Of a stretch of DNA of 64,000 nt, positions 25,301 to 37,300 are shown in pieces. Each line of letters starts with the position of its first letter. Position 1 is the stretch's first letter. The notes beneath the pieces were generated by a model. The model had not been told where the DNA came from, ran no database searches, and saw nothing but the letters and a program-made list of their open reading frames with translations. Origin of the DNA: Lampris incognitus (lineage: Eukaryota > Chordata > Actinopteri > Lampriformes > Lampridae); assembly GCF_029633865.1 (NCBI RefSeq), contig NC_079230.1, positions 32,569,358 through 32,633,357 of the forward strand, in the 5' to 3' direction. The position numbers were made by a program, and so were the translations under genes.

Positions 25301-28300
25301 TGATGGTACTTGTAGTTGTGGTACTTGTAGTTGTGGTAGGTTTAGTGATGGTACTTGTAGTTGTGGTACTTTTAGTTGTGGTACGTTTAGTGGTGGTACT
25401 TGTAGTTGTGGTACGTTTAGTGGTGGTACTTTTAGTTGTGGTAGGTTTAGTGATGGTACTTGTAGTTGTGGTACTTGTAGTTGTGGTAGGTTTAGTGATG
25501 GTACTTGTAGTTGTGGTACTTGTAGTGATGGTACTTGTAGTTGTGGTAGGTTTAGTGATGGTACTTGTAGTTGTGGTAGGTTTGGTGGTAGTACTTGTAG
25601 TTGTGGTAGGTTTGGTGGTGGTACTTGTAGTTGTGGTAGGTTTAGTGATGGTACTTGTAGTTGTGGTACTTGTAGTTGTGGTAGGTTTAGTGGTGGTACT
25701 TGTAGTTGTGGTAGGTTTGGTGGTGGTACTTGTAGTTGTGGTAGGTTTAGTGATGGTACTTGTAGTTGTGGTAGGTTTAGTGATGGTACTTGTAGTTGTG
25801 GTAGGTTTAGTGATGGTACTTGTAGTTGTGGTACTTGTAGTTGTGGTAGGTTTAGTGATGGTACTTGTAGTTGTGCTAGGTTTAGTGATGGTACTTGTAG
25901 TTGTGGTAGGTTTAGTGGTGGTACTTGTAGTTGTGGTAGGTTTGGTGGTGGTACTTGTAGTTGTGGTAGGTTTAATGATGGTAATTGTAGTTGTGGTAGG
26001 TTTAGTGATGGTACTTGTAGTTGTGGTAGGTTTAGTGATGGTACTTGTAGTTGTGGTACTTGTAGTGATGGTACTTGTAGTTGTGGTAGGTTTAGTGATG
26101 GTACTTGTAGTTGTGGTAGGTTTAGTGATGGTACTTGTAGTTGTGGTAGGTTTAGTGATGGTACTTGTAGTTGTGGTAGGTTTAGTGATGGTACTTGTAG
26201 TTGTGGTAGGTTTAGTGGTGGTAGGTGTAGTTGTGGTACTTGTAGTTGTGGTACTTGTAGTGGTGGTAGGTTTGGTTGTGGTACTTGTAGTGGTGGTACT
26301 TGTAGTTGTGGTAGGTGTAGTTGTGGTAGGTGTAGTTGTGGTAGGTGTAGTTGTGGTAGGTGTAGTTGTGGTAGGTTTAGTGATGTAGGTGTAGTGGTGG
26401 TAGGTGTAGTTGTGGTAGGTTTAGTGATGGTAGGTGTAGTTGTGGTAGGTGTAGTTGTGGTAGGTGTAGTTGTGGTAGGTTTAGTGATGGTAGGTGTAGT
26501 GGTGGTAGGTGTAGTGATGGTAGGTGTAGTGGTGGTAGGTGTAGTTGTGGTAGGTGTAGTTGTGGTAGGTTTAGTGATGGTAGGTGTAGTTGTGGTAGGT
26601 GTAGTGGTGGTAGGTGTAGTTGTGGTAGGTTTAGTGATGGTAGGTGTAGTTGTGGTAGGTTTAGTGATGGTAGGTGTAGTTGTGGTAGGTGTAGTTGTGG
26701 TAGGTTTAGTGATGGTAGGTGTAGTTGTGGTAGGTGTAGTTGTGGTAGGTTTAGTGATGGTAGGTGTAGTTGTGGTAGGTTTAGTGATGGTAGGTGTAGT
26801 GGTGGTAGGTGTAGTTGTGGTTGGTGTAGTTGTGGTAGGTGTAGTTGTGGTAGGTTTAGTGATGGTAGGTGTAGTTGTGGTAGGTGTAGTGGTGGTAGGT
26901 GTAGTTGTGGTAGGTTTAGTGATGGTAGGTGTAGTGGTGGTAGGTGTAGTTGTGGTAGGTGTAGTTGTGGTAGGTGTAGTGGTGGTAGGTGTAGTGATGG
27001 TACTTGTAGTTGTGGTAGGTGTAGTTGTGGTAGGTGTAGTTGTGGTAGGTGTAGTGATGGTACTTGTAGTTGTGGTAGGTGTAGTTGTGGTAGGTGTAGT
27101 GATGGTGCTCATTACGTGATCCGTAGTTTAGCTTTGTAAGACAGAAGCAGTGGAGTGCTGATGTTTGGGCCTTCTCCCCCCCCTCCCCCCCCCCCCCCCT
27201 GTGAATATGCTGAACCTGAGCAGCAGCTCAGGTTCCACATGTGGCGCTTGATGAAACTTCCTGTGTGTTGTTCTGTCTGCAGGCATTCTGGAGGAGTCTT
27301 TACAGCAGTACGGCAGCTTGATACCCATTCATGTAGATGACATTGTTCAGACGCTTCAAGACATCTTCAGTGAGAACTTCTCACAGCCACACAGGTTTGA
27401 CACGCACACACACACACACACACCAACACACACACACACACACCAACACACACACACACACACACCAACACACCAACACAACTCTCACGATTATGTAGGT
27501 TGTGCTCTTCTTTCTGTGCATTGATCCGTGTTCCCTTGTGGGTATTCCACTGTCACAGTGACATCGTTAATGGTGTCACACTTATGGAAACACATATTTG
27601 GTGTGTATATATATTGTATGTATATATATATATTATTTTTTTTTAACAATGTATTGATTTTACATTGTACGATGAAAAATCAATAAAGACAAAAATCAGT
27701 AAAGTCAGCATCATTGGGCAACAAATTACACTACAAATGTTAACTTTGACAAACCAACAAGACATGCCCCCACCCCCCCAACACCCACTTGTTCTCTCTT
27801 AACATCCCCCTTGTGTTTAGAGCCAAAATGAATAAAAACAGGACAAAATCAATCGCACAATTCAGTGGTACCGCTAACAAAATAAAGATATACACAGACA
27901 AAAAAATTACATCATTGCAACAACATTTCCAAACGTGCCTCCATCCCCTTGTGGAGTCTGCCCCTCACATCTTCCAGTACCCTGTCCTCAGTTGCCCTCC
28001 TGTAAGAGCTCCCCTATATCTCCATCTTTTATAAAATCAACGAATGGTTTCCAGATTCCTTCATAAACACCCGTTTTGTTTTTCAAGGCATGCGTTATTC
28101 TCTCTGTTGACATACGGTGGCGCCCTATTCTTAACCCGAGTACGTGTTGTAGGGGCAACGGTGTTCTTCCAGGTCAAAGCTGTCCGTGGTTTTGCCTGCA
28201 GTACACCAAAATCAGTACATGTGTATTCTTTAATCCTCAAGTTGAGATGTGTCGGGTACATGTGTAACGATATCGCCTTGGAGTCCAGAGGGATATTTAC

Positions 28301-31300
28301 ACACAAAATGATCATGGTCGTATCGATCGTATCGATCGATCGTATTAATTTGGTGTGTGTATTTGAAATATTTTCTCAGATGCTTTTAAATTTGTGACAG
28401 ATAAATGCAGATACATGTTTGCTGTCTATATAGCGTGTCTGGGGTTGATGAAGAAGAAGACTCACAATGGTTGTGTGGCATGAGTGCTCAGTGCCAGTGG
28501 CCACAGACGGTCTGTGTTCATGTGGTTGGCTGTGGAAGAAAGAGATGGAGTTTTGGGGGGCAGTTAAGTTGTTGATTAGGGCCCCTGGTTGTGGAAAGGC
28601 GGTTATTGTGGCCGCTCGTTGTAGTTGTTATCTTTGGATATCGGCTTTATGGCGGCGAGACACTGGAATAGGCTACGTTATAGCCAGGATGGGAAGCAGG
28701 TGCCTGGATTTCTGAAGGGCTTTCACATTTGGTCTGTTAACTGGAGTCTGGAGTTGTTCTGGCCTCCTCTCCCCTGCCTCTGATGGTCCGCTTTCACACT
28801 GGAGTCTATCGCTTCTAAAGGCCCAGACACGCCATACCGACGAGTGGCGACGAGGGCCGACTGTCGTGTCACCTCACCTCGCCTGCCGTCCGGGCCAAAA
28901 AGTGGCACTTGAACACACCGCAAAGACTACAGCTGACGGCCAGCTAGCGTGTACGTTCTGCACTGATTCGCTGAGCTGAGCAGCCAATCAGAGTGACCTC
29001 TCTCACCGGCGGGCTCCGCCCATTCAACGTGCTGAATCGGCCGAAAGCTACCGACAGGGGTCCGACTAGTGCCGACGGTGCGGGACACGCTACAAAAACT
29101 AGGGTCACAGATGCTCACTGACGGCCCGACGTTGGCCGAGGGCCGATCGTGGGCCTGCGGTGTCAGGGCCTTAACCAGGGTACATCTGCATAATACGTTC
29201 ATCATCAACCGGCAGCCGCTTGTTTACCAGCATTGCCAGGCAACGAGGGTTGCAGGAGCGTGCGCTTGGTCTGAGCTAAAGATGGAAAACATTATCCCCT
29301 CACAGTTTTGGCAGGGCTTCTGCTGATTCTGCTGCCACAGGCAGGATGATGTGAACCAGTGACACTGTACGGTGCACCCGCTCGTGCAGTAGCTGGACGT
29401 GGTCTTTGAGGAGACGGGCACTACCGAGAAATGCATTTGCTGCCATTACTGGCGGTGCATTCTCACACATGTAGGAGAGGTCGTCAGTGGACCTGCTGCT
29501 GCCCAGAGTTAGCTGTACATTACACACTACATGTACATTTCTGCCATACTTGCAGTTCATTTCGTCACATGAAACCAGATCGCTTTCATACCGATCCTGG
29601 ACGGCACTGCGGTTTGCATGAAGCGGGCTCTAGACCACACTTTTTAAATGGACTTGAGTTCGATTCCTTGGCTTCCAAAGGAAAAAAGTTTCACACCAAT
29701 CAAATGACCTGAACTTTATGGTCAAACAGACCCAGGTCTACACCAGAAGCTCTGATAAGAAAACACCCCTGAGGTGTTTGGGGGGGGTAAATTGCAACCA
29801 ATGTTGTCCACTGAGCAGATGATACGAGTTAATACTGTTTAAGTGTTGTTGCCCCACAACTCCTTAATACAACCTTCTCCGGGGTTTCTAAAATGAGCAC
29901 ATTTTCAATGAGCCTGCAGTGACTGAGAACTGGGGAATTAGACCCATTTCATTCTGTTCTGTCTGTTTAGTTCTGAGACCCGATGTTAACCAGAGCTTTT
30001 ATAAACCGAGGGACACAACCGAAAGACACGAGAGCTGTTATTAATCCTGCTGCATAGCCAGACTTTTGACTAGCGGCATAGTCTGATCCACAGTACCCTT
30101 TTATGGGTTCAAGTCACCTACTTTGACCGGAAAAGGTCCCCCCCCCCTTTTTCTCCCCAATTGTATCCGGCCAATTACCCCACCCTTCTGAGCCGTCCCG
30201 GTCTCTGCTCCGCCCCCTCTGCTGATCCGGGGAGGGCTGCAGACTACCACATGCCTCCTCCAATACGTGTGGAGTCACCAGCCGCTTCTTTTCACCTGAC
30301 AGTGAGGAGTTTCTCCTAGGGGACGTAGTGCGTGGGAGGATCACGCTATTCCCCCCAGCCCCTCCCCCCGAGCAGGCGCCCCGACCGACCAGAGGAGGCG
30401 CTAATGCAGCGACCAGGACAGATACCCACATCCGGCTTCCCACCCGCAGACACAGCCAATTGCGTCTGTAGGGACGCCCGACCGAGCCGGAGGCAACACG
30501 GGGATTCGACCCGGCGATCCCCATGTTGGCAGGCAATGGAATAGACTGCTATGCTACCCAGACGCCCCAGAAAAGGTCTTTTGATTAACGCTCAGAACGA
30601 CCAACCACACACCGCTGCTTTCGCATTGACGTTTAAGAACGGTCAGGTCTGAAACATTGTTACTAGAACAACCCACCCGTGTAAAATGAGCCCTCACGTA
30701 GGATGGCTGAGCGGTCCCAAAGTGAGGGAGTGCTGATGTCTCTCAGGGGTGAGATGCCATGAATTCCACAGTTTTTCTCAAGCAAAGTGATGAACTCTTT
30801 GGCACAAACACTCATTGTTCTTGTTGGTTTTGGTTGCTGCTGTGGTTTTGTTGCAGGACGGTTGTTTCTGGGTGTACTGATAACAAGCTATGCACCCTTG
30901 TCATCCAGAAGTGCGTAGACACTCTTGTGATGACATTGTGGATAGCCAATTCCCAATGACCGCCGCGGGTTTTAAACTCTATATTGTGTCAAGGTAAATA
31001 CCCAGTAGAGATATTAATGCATTACATGTGTCAGTGTGTCTGTTAAGAAACTAACTGACACCAACATTACCATGTTAACAACTTTAGGACTATTTTTAAA
31101 CAATTTAAAATGGCCGCTGTCCAACGCCCGTAAATACTGCAGCGCCTCGGTGGTAGTCATGGTGCGTCTGTAGCGGCGTCTGTAACTAGACATGTTGGAC
31201 ATCATCCCTCATCAAGTTTAGACTATTTGTCTGCACTGGAGGGCGCTAGTGTGTTTCTAGGACACAGCAATGAACTTGCCGAAGGAAATGATGCGACCAA

Positions 31301-34300
31301 CACACGTCATCAATGCCGACATGACACCCACCATCACGCACACATTACGAGTGGCCATTTTGACCACCCATGGTCGTTTTAGGTAGAGCTTATCATAACT
31401 TGTTTTTGTGTGCAATAGATCTGAAACTAATTTTAATGCAAATATATACAATTTTAGGAGAATTCATGGAGTGTCAGGTCTGGACCCCCCCCCCCAAAAG
31501 TTATTAAACTGTGAAAATCCAGAATCTTCAAAATGACTGCTTGGTCGGTCTGGTGTTGAAAGACAGTGATATCAGTCGTACCAGAGTTTAGGAGGGGGTC
31601 AGTAATGGCAAAGCCAGAATTCGGCTGGCTGGTGCTACAGCACAGAACTGTTTCGCTCCTACGGTTTATATTTCTTACGGCGATGCTTCGACAAAGAGAG
31701 GGCAAATCCACATTTCAAATCCAAACATATTACGAGTCACACTCTCACAGAAGGTGGGGTAGTGTTTTCATTTATGATGATGTAACTGGGATCAAAGCGA
31801 ACAAATGAAATTGCCGGGTGTGTGTGATGTGTCCTCCTCAGGAAAGCGGTGGTGCAACATGTAATTCAGTCCTTTCAGCGGTCATCGGGCACTGCACTGG
31901 TGCGAACATTCCGTGTCAACTACAAACGCCACGTCCTGACCATGGATGACCTCAGCACGTTGTATGGACAGAACTGGCTCAATGACCAGGTATCTCCCAC
32001 TGACCTAACCCTGTCTGTTGCACTAAGCACGTCTTTCCTGCGAAGCAGCCCGCCGATGCTGTGCAGCCTGCACTGCTTATCTAGCTAGACCTCAGTGGCT
32101 CTGGGGGGGGGGGGGGGGGCACACCAAAAGCAGTGTGTTTTACACACCCAGCTGCTGGCTGGACAGCCTGATATTAAAACATGTCCAGCCAGCTATGTTT
32201 TCTGTTTTCTTTCTTTCAGCAAGCTGCTTCTCCTGACTCTGATCAGTCTATAAGGAGCTTTCTATTGGTCATGAAAATGAAACTATCACTCAGTGCTTGT
32301 TTGTGTATATGTGCTTGCACAATTAGTCGTCAGATAGTTGTCTGCGTCTTACGGCTCTTCAGTTACCAGATAAGTTTATTACACTTTTTTTTGTTTTTTT
32401 GTTTTTTTTGTTATTGCAAGGTACTGCTCATTGCTAGTTCTCATAGCTGCATCAGTATGGAGTGATTTAGAAGATGGTTTGATGGTTTTTCCTCTAAACT
32501 GCTTCACCAAACCAAACTTCTACTTCTCTCTCTCTCTCTCTCTCTTTTTGTTGGCTTTTCCCCCCTCTTTCTGCACAATTGTACCCGGCCAATTACCCTA
32601 TTTTCCGAGCCGTCCCGGTCTCTGCTCCACCCTCTCTGCTGATCCGGGGAGGGCTGCAGACTACCACATGCCTCCTCCCATACATGTGGAGTCACCAGCT
32701 GCTTCTTTTCACCTGACATTGAGGAGTTTCGCCAGGAGCACGTAGCGCGTGGGAGGATCACCCTATTCCGCCCAGTTCCCCCTCCCCCCCCGAACAGGCG
32801 CCCCGACCGACCAGAGGAGGCGCTAGTGCAGCGACCAGGACACATACCCACATTTGGCTTCCCACCCACAGACACGGCCAATTGTGTCTGTAGGGATGTC
32901 ACGACCAAGCCAGAGGCAACACAAGGATTCAAACCAGCGATCCCCGTGTTGGGAGGCAACGGAATGGACCGCTGCAGACCAAACTTTCACTTCTATGTGA
33001 CAAGCGTTGTCTGACAGTTGGTTGAATGGGTCAGAAACGTTGTTGCCATGGAGCAGCCACTTTATTGCCATGACGTTTATCTGCTTAAGTACAATGACAT
33101 GAGTAAGAAGACTGAAGAAAAGGACGGGATTTGATCCGTCACCTCCCAGTGTGATGTCAAAATGGACTTGATTTTGCAATGGCTTGTTGCCTGTGCACCT
33201 GGTGGAATACCAGGCTTAAAAATGTGCGACGTAATAAAAGGACCTTAAAGTAAGCCTTTGCTGTGTTTGCCCAAGTCAGTCCTATTTTAAGTAGTAGAGG
33301 CCTTTCATCCAGAGAAAGCTGCTCAATAACCGCACAACATGTTGAAATATTTGTTGCCATTCTTTGTTTTTAATTTTAAGATGAATAGAGCCAAAACCAT
33401 TTTAGCTCAAATTGCGGAGAATCCCCCCAGTCCCCAGCTGGACATTGCGTACAAAAATGTCACGCCCTTTTAAAAGGAACTCTTCCATGACTGCAACATT
33501 TCGATTTGTTTCTGAGCATTTGCTCTAGACAGCTTTCATCGAGGCAAAGGAAGTAAAGAAATGTTCTTTCATGTGGCATCACCGTTCATTGTTTTTGTCT
33601 TTTTCAGGTCATGAATATGTATGGTGACCTTGTCATGGATTCCGTGCCAGACAAGGTAAGGCCGTAATAGAAGCATTTGTAGGCCACAAATAATTTTTCT
33701 TAAGAAGATCAACCTATTGCATATTGCTGTCAGTTGAAAACCTTGTAGCTCAAAGAAGTCCACTAATTTTCAGAAAAAAAAGTAGCCTTATTTTTGTGAC
33801 AGCCAAGTACAGTGCTTTGCAAAAGTATTCAGCCCACTTGACAGTCATCAGTAATGTCTGGATTATAAAAGATACTCACACATCTGTTGCTGATCAATAT
33901 TGTTGTTGTGAACCCATAAGCTCTAACAGCATGTTCCCACAGCCAACACAAGTTATGTTTCACTGACTTTTTATTCATAAATTAAAAACTAAAATGTAGC
34001 GCTTGCATAAGTATTCAACCCCCACATACCAGTACTTTGTAGAGTACCCTTTTATTGCAGTAACAGCCATGATTCTCTTGGGGTAAGTATGTACAAGCTT
34101 TGACGTTCCTCTGGAGTAACTGTTACCCATTCTTCTTGGCAGAATTTGTACAGGTCTTTCAGGTTGGTGGGATGGAACCTCTGGACTGCGATTTTCAGTC
34201 TGTGCCACATATTTTCAATGGGGTTGAGGTCTGGACTTTGACTTGGCTGCTCCAAAACCTTCACCTTTTTGTTGCTGAGCCATGCCATTTTTGCTTAGGA

Positions 34301-37300
34301 TCATCGTCCTGCTGGAAGGTGAACCTCTCCCGAGCTTCAGTTTTATGGCAGACTGCAACAGGTTTTCGTCCATATTCCCTGTATTTAGCGCCATCCATTC
34401 TTCCCTCACTGTGAACAAGGTTCCCAGTGTCTGCAGATGAAAAGCAACCCCATAACTTTATGCTGCTGCCACCCTGCTTCACAGTAGGGGGGGGTGTTCT
34501 TTTAGAACTTGAGCAGTGTTAGGTTTGCACCACATAACGCTTTGAGGTTTGGCCTAAAAGCTCAACTTTCATCTCATCTGACCACAAAACCTTTACCCAC
34601 ATCCTAACTGGGTCTCTCTCAGGCTTGGTAGCAAACTCCAACCGTGCTTCTATATGCATAGTTTTGAGCAACGGCTTCTTTCTTGCACCCTCCCATACAG
34701 GCCAGATTTATGGAGAGCCGTGATATGGTTGACTCATGCACATTTACTGCAGTTTCAGCCACTGACCTCTGGAGCTCCTTCAGAGTGACTGCAGGATCAT
34801 ATGTGGCTTTCCTCACCAGCCAACGTCTTGCTCGGACACTTAGCTTTGAGGGACAGCCTGTCCTACAAAGTGTCTGGGTGGTGTGATACAGCTTCCACTT
34901 TCTGACAGTGGATCCAACAGTGTTCCTGGGACATCCAAACACTTGGATATTGTTTTGTGTCCCTTTCCCGCCTTCTGCATTTTAATCACTTTATCTCTTA
35001 CTTCAGTATTCTGCTGCTTTGGCTTCATTTTCTGATGGAGTGCATGCCCGGCTAATGAACTTTACACAGAGAGGTATTTATACCATAAACCAGACCGTTA
35101 CTTTAACATCTTACAGGTGCACGCTAATTATGTCCCATTGTGTTAACCTGAGTTTGTTTTAGGAATAATTTGTCATTTTGTAAACTTTGAGCTTTCAGAG
35201 CACAAGTGGTTGAATACTGATGCAAGCACTATTATTTTACTTTTTAATTTATTCATAAAGAGTCAGTGAAACATAACTTTTTTTGTGAGACATAATTTTG
35301 TATGGTACCAGAATATCAGAAATCAGAATCAGAAGCACTTTGTCATTTCAATTCATGTACAAGAACGTGATGAAAATGCATTCAGATTTATCCTTCATGG
35401 GTGAGGAAACACCATGACATCATCAGTCAGGCTTTGACCTGTTTTTCCATTTTGTCGACGTTAGTTAAGAACAATTTTACCACGTCTCAACTGCACTTGA
35501 TTGGGCATAGAAGTAGTAGTAGTAGTAGTAGTCCCAACCTGGCTGAGATAGGCGTGTTTTCATCCATTAGTATCGGCGATATTAAGCGTAATCAAACTCA
35601 GATCCTTTGTCTATTTTGCCCCCTTTCACTCCGTCTGCGCCAGCAGTCATATAGGTGTGGTAAACAGCCCATTGCGTTGTGTCCAGGTTTCCAGAACTAA
35701 CCACATCCACAGTTTGTAGCAGTGAGGCAGTGTTTTAAAAAGTCAGAAACAAGCAGCTTAAGTGTCTGCAGTGTGGAACTTCTTTACATTGCAAAATGAA
35801 AGCAGCTCAACAGCCGGTTTCAGTCTGCAGTGCTAGTGTTTCATGAGGAGGAGTAACCAAGCTACTGTCAGTACGGCCAGTACTGTAGTAATGCACCTGA
35901 GAAGATGGCCAGTACTGTAGTAATGCACCTGAGAAGACGGCCAGTACTGTAGTAATGCACCTGAGGAGATGGCCAGTACTGTAGTAATGCACCTGAGAAG
36001 ACGGCCAGTACTGTAGTAATGCACCTGAGAAGATGGCCAGTACTGTAGTAATGCACCTGAGGAGATGGCCAGTACTGTAGTAATGCACCTGAGAAGACGG
36101 CCAGTACTGTAGTAATGCACCTGAGAAGATGGCCAGTACTGTAGTAATGCACCTGAGAAGATGGCCAGTACTGTAGTAATGCACCTGAGAAGATGGCCAG
36201 TACTGTAGTAATGCACCTGAGAAGATGGCCAGTACTGTAGTAATGCACCTGAGGAGATGGCCAGTACTATAGTAATGCACCTGAGAAGATGGCCAGTACT
36301 GTAGTAATGCACCTGAGGAGATGGCCAGTACTGTAGTAATGCACCTGAGGAGATGGCCAGTACTATAGTAATGCACCTGAGAAGATGGCCAGTACTGTAG
36401 TAATGCACCTGAGGAGATGGCCAGTACTGTAGTAATGCACCTGAGAAGATGGCCAGTACTGTAGTAATGCACCTGAGGAGATGGCCAGTACTATAGTAAT
36501 GCACCTGAGAAGATGGCCAGTACTGTAGTAATGCACCTGAGAAGATGGCCAGTACTGTAGTAATGCACCTGAGGAGACGGCCAGTACTGTAGTAATGCAC
36601 CTGAGAAGATGGCCAGTACTGTAGTAATGCACCTGAGGAGATGGCCAGTACTGTAGTAATGTACCTGAGAAGATGGCCAGTACTGTAGTAATGCACCTGA
36701 GGAGATGGCCAGTACTATAGTAATGCACCTGAGAAGATGGCCAGTACTGTAGTAATGCACCTGAGAAGACGGCCAGTACTGTAGTAATGCACCTGAGGAG
36801 ACGGCCAGTACTGTAGTAATGCACCTGAGAAGATGGCCAGTACTGTAGTAATGCACCTGAGGAGATGGCCAGTACTGTAGTAATGCACCTGAGAAGATGG
36901 CCAGTACTGTAGTAATGCACCTGAGAAGACGGCCAGTACTGTAGTAATGCACCTGAGGAGACGGCCAGTACTGTAGTAATGCACCTGAGGAGATGGCCAG
37001 TACTGTAGTAATGCACCTGAGGAGATGGCCAGTACTATAGTAATGCACCTGAGAAGATGGCCAGTACTGTAGTAATGCACCTGAGAAGATGGCCAGTACT
37101 GTAGTAATGCACCTGAGAAGATGGCCAGTACTGTAGTAACGCACCTGAGAAGAAGTCACTCAGAGAAGTAGGAGTTCATATATTTCTCTTTGCAGTGTAC
37201 TTCAGTCAGTTTTTATAAAGTTTTTTAACAACTGTTGTTTTCGATATTAATTCCGTTGTTTTGACGCCGCTGCGGTGGCCCAGTGGTTAGCACTGTTGGC

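Noticed and set aside
24691-27119. Very long open frames (565, 241 and 766 codons) as protein genes
   Set aside because: They are produced by a stop-free 15-bp tandem repeat open on both strands. There is no non-repetitive domain and no codon bias, and the region is inside a senp3 intron.
29300-29560. Minus-strand 86-codon frame with a protein-like look
   Set aside because: No recognisable domain, no supporting splice sites, and surrounded by repeats. It cannot be told from chance.
35874-37145. CRISPR-like array (32-base repeats)
   Set aside because: The repeats are directly adjacent with no unique spacers, no cas genes are present, and the genome is vertebrate.
35807-37159. Overlapping minus-strand frames of 120-290 codons
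   Set aside because: All come from the 32-bp minisatellite reading in three phases. The same peptide recurs in every frame.
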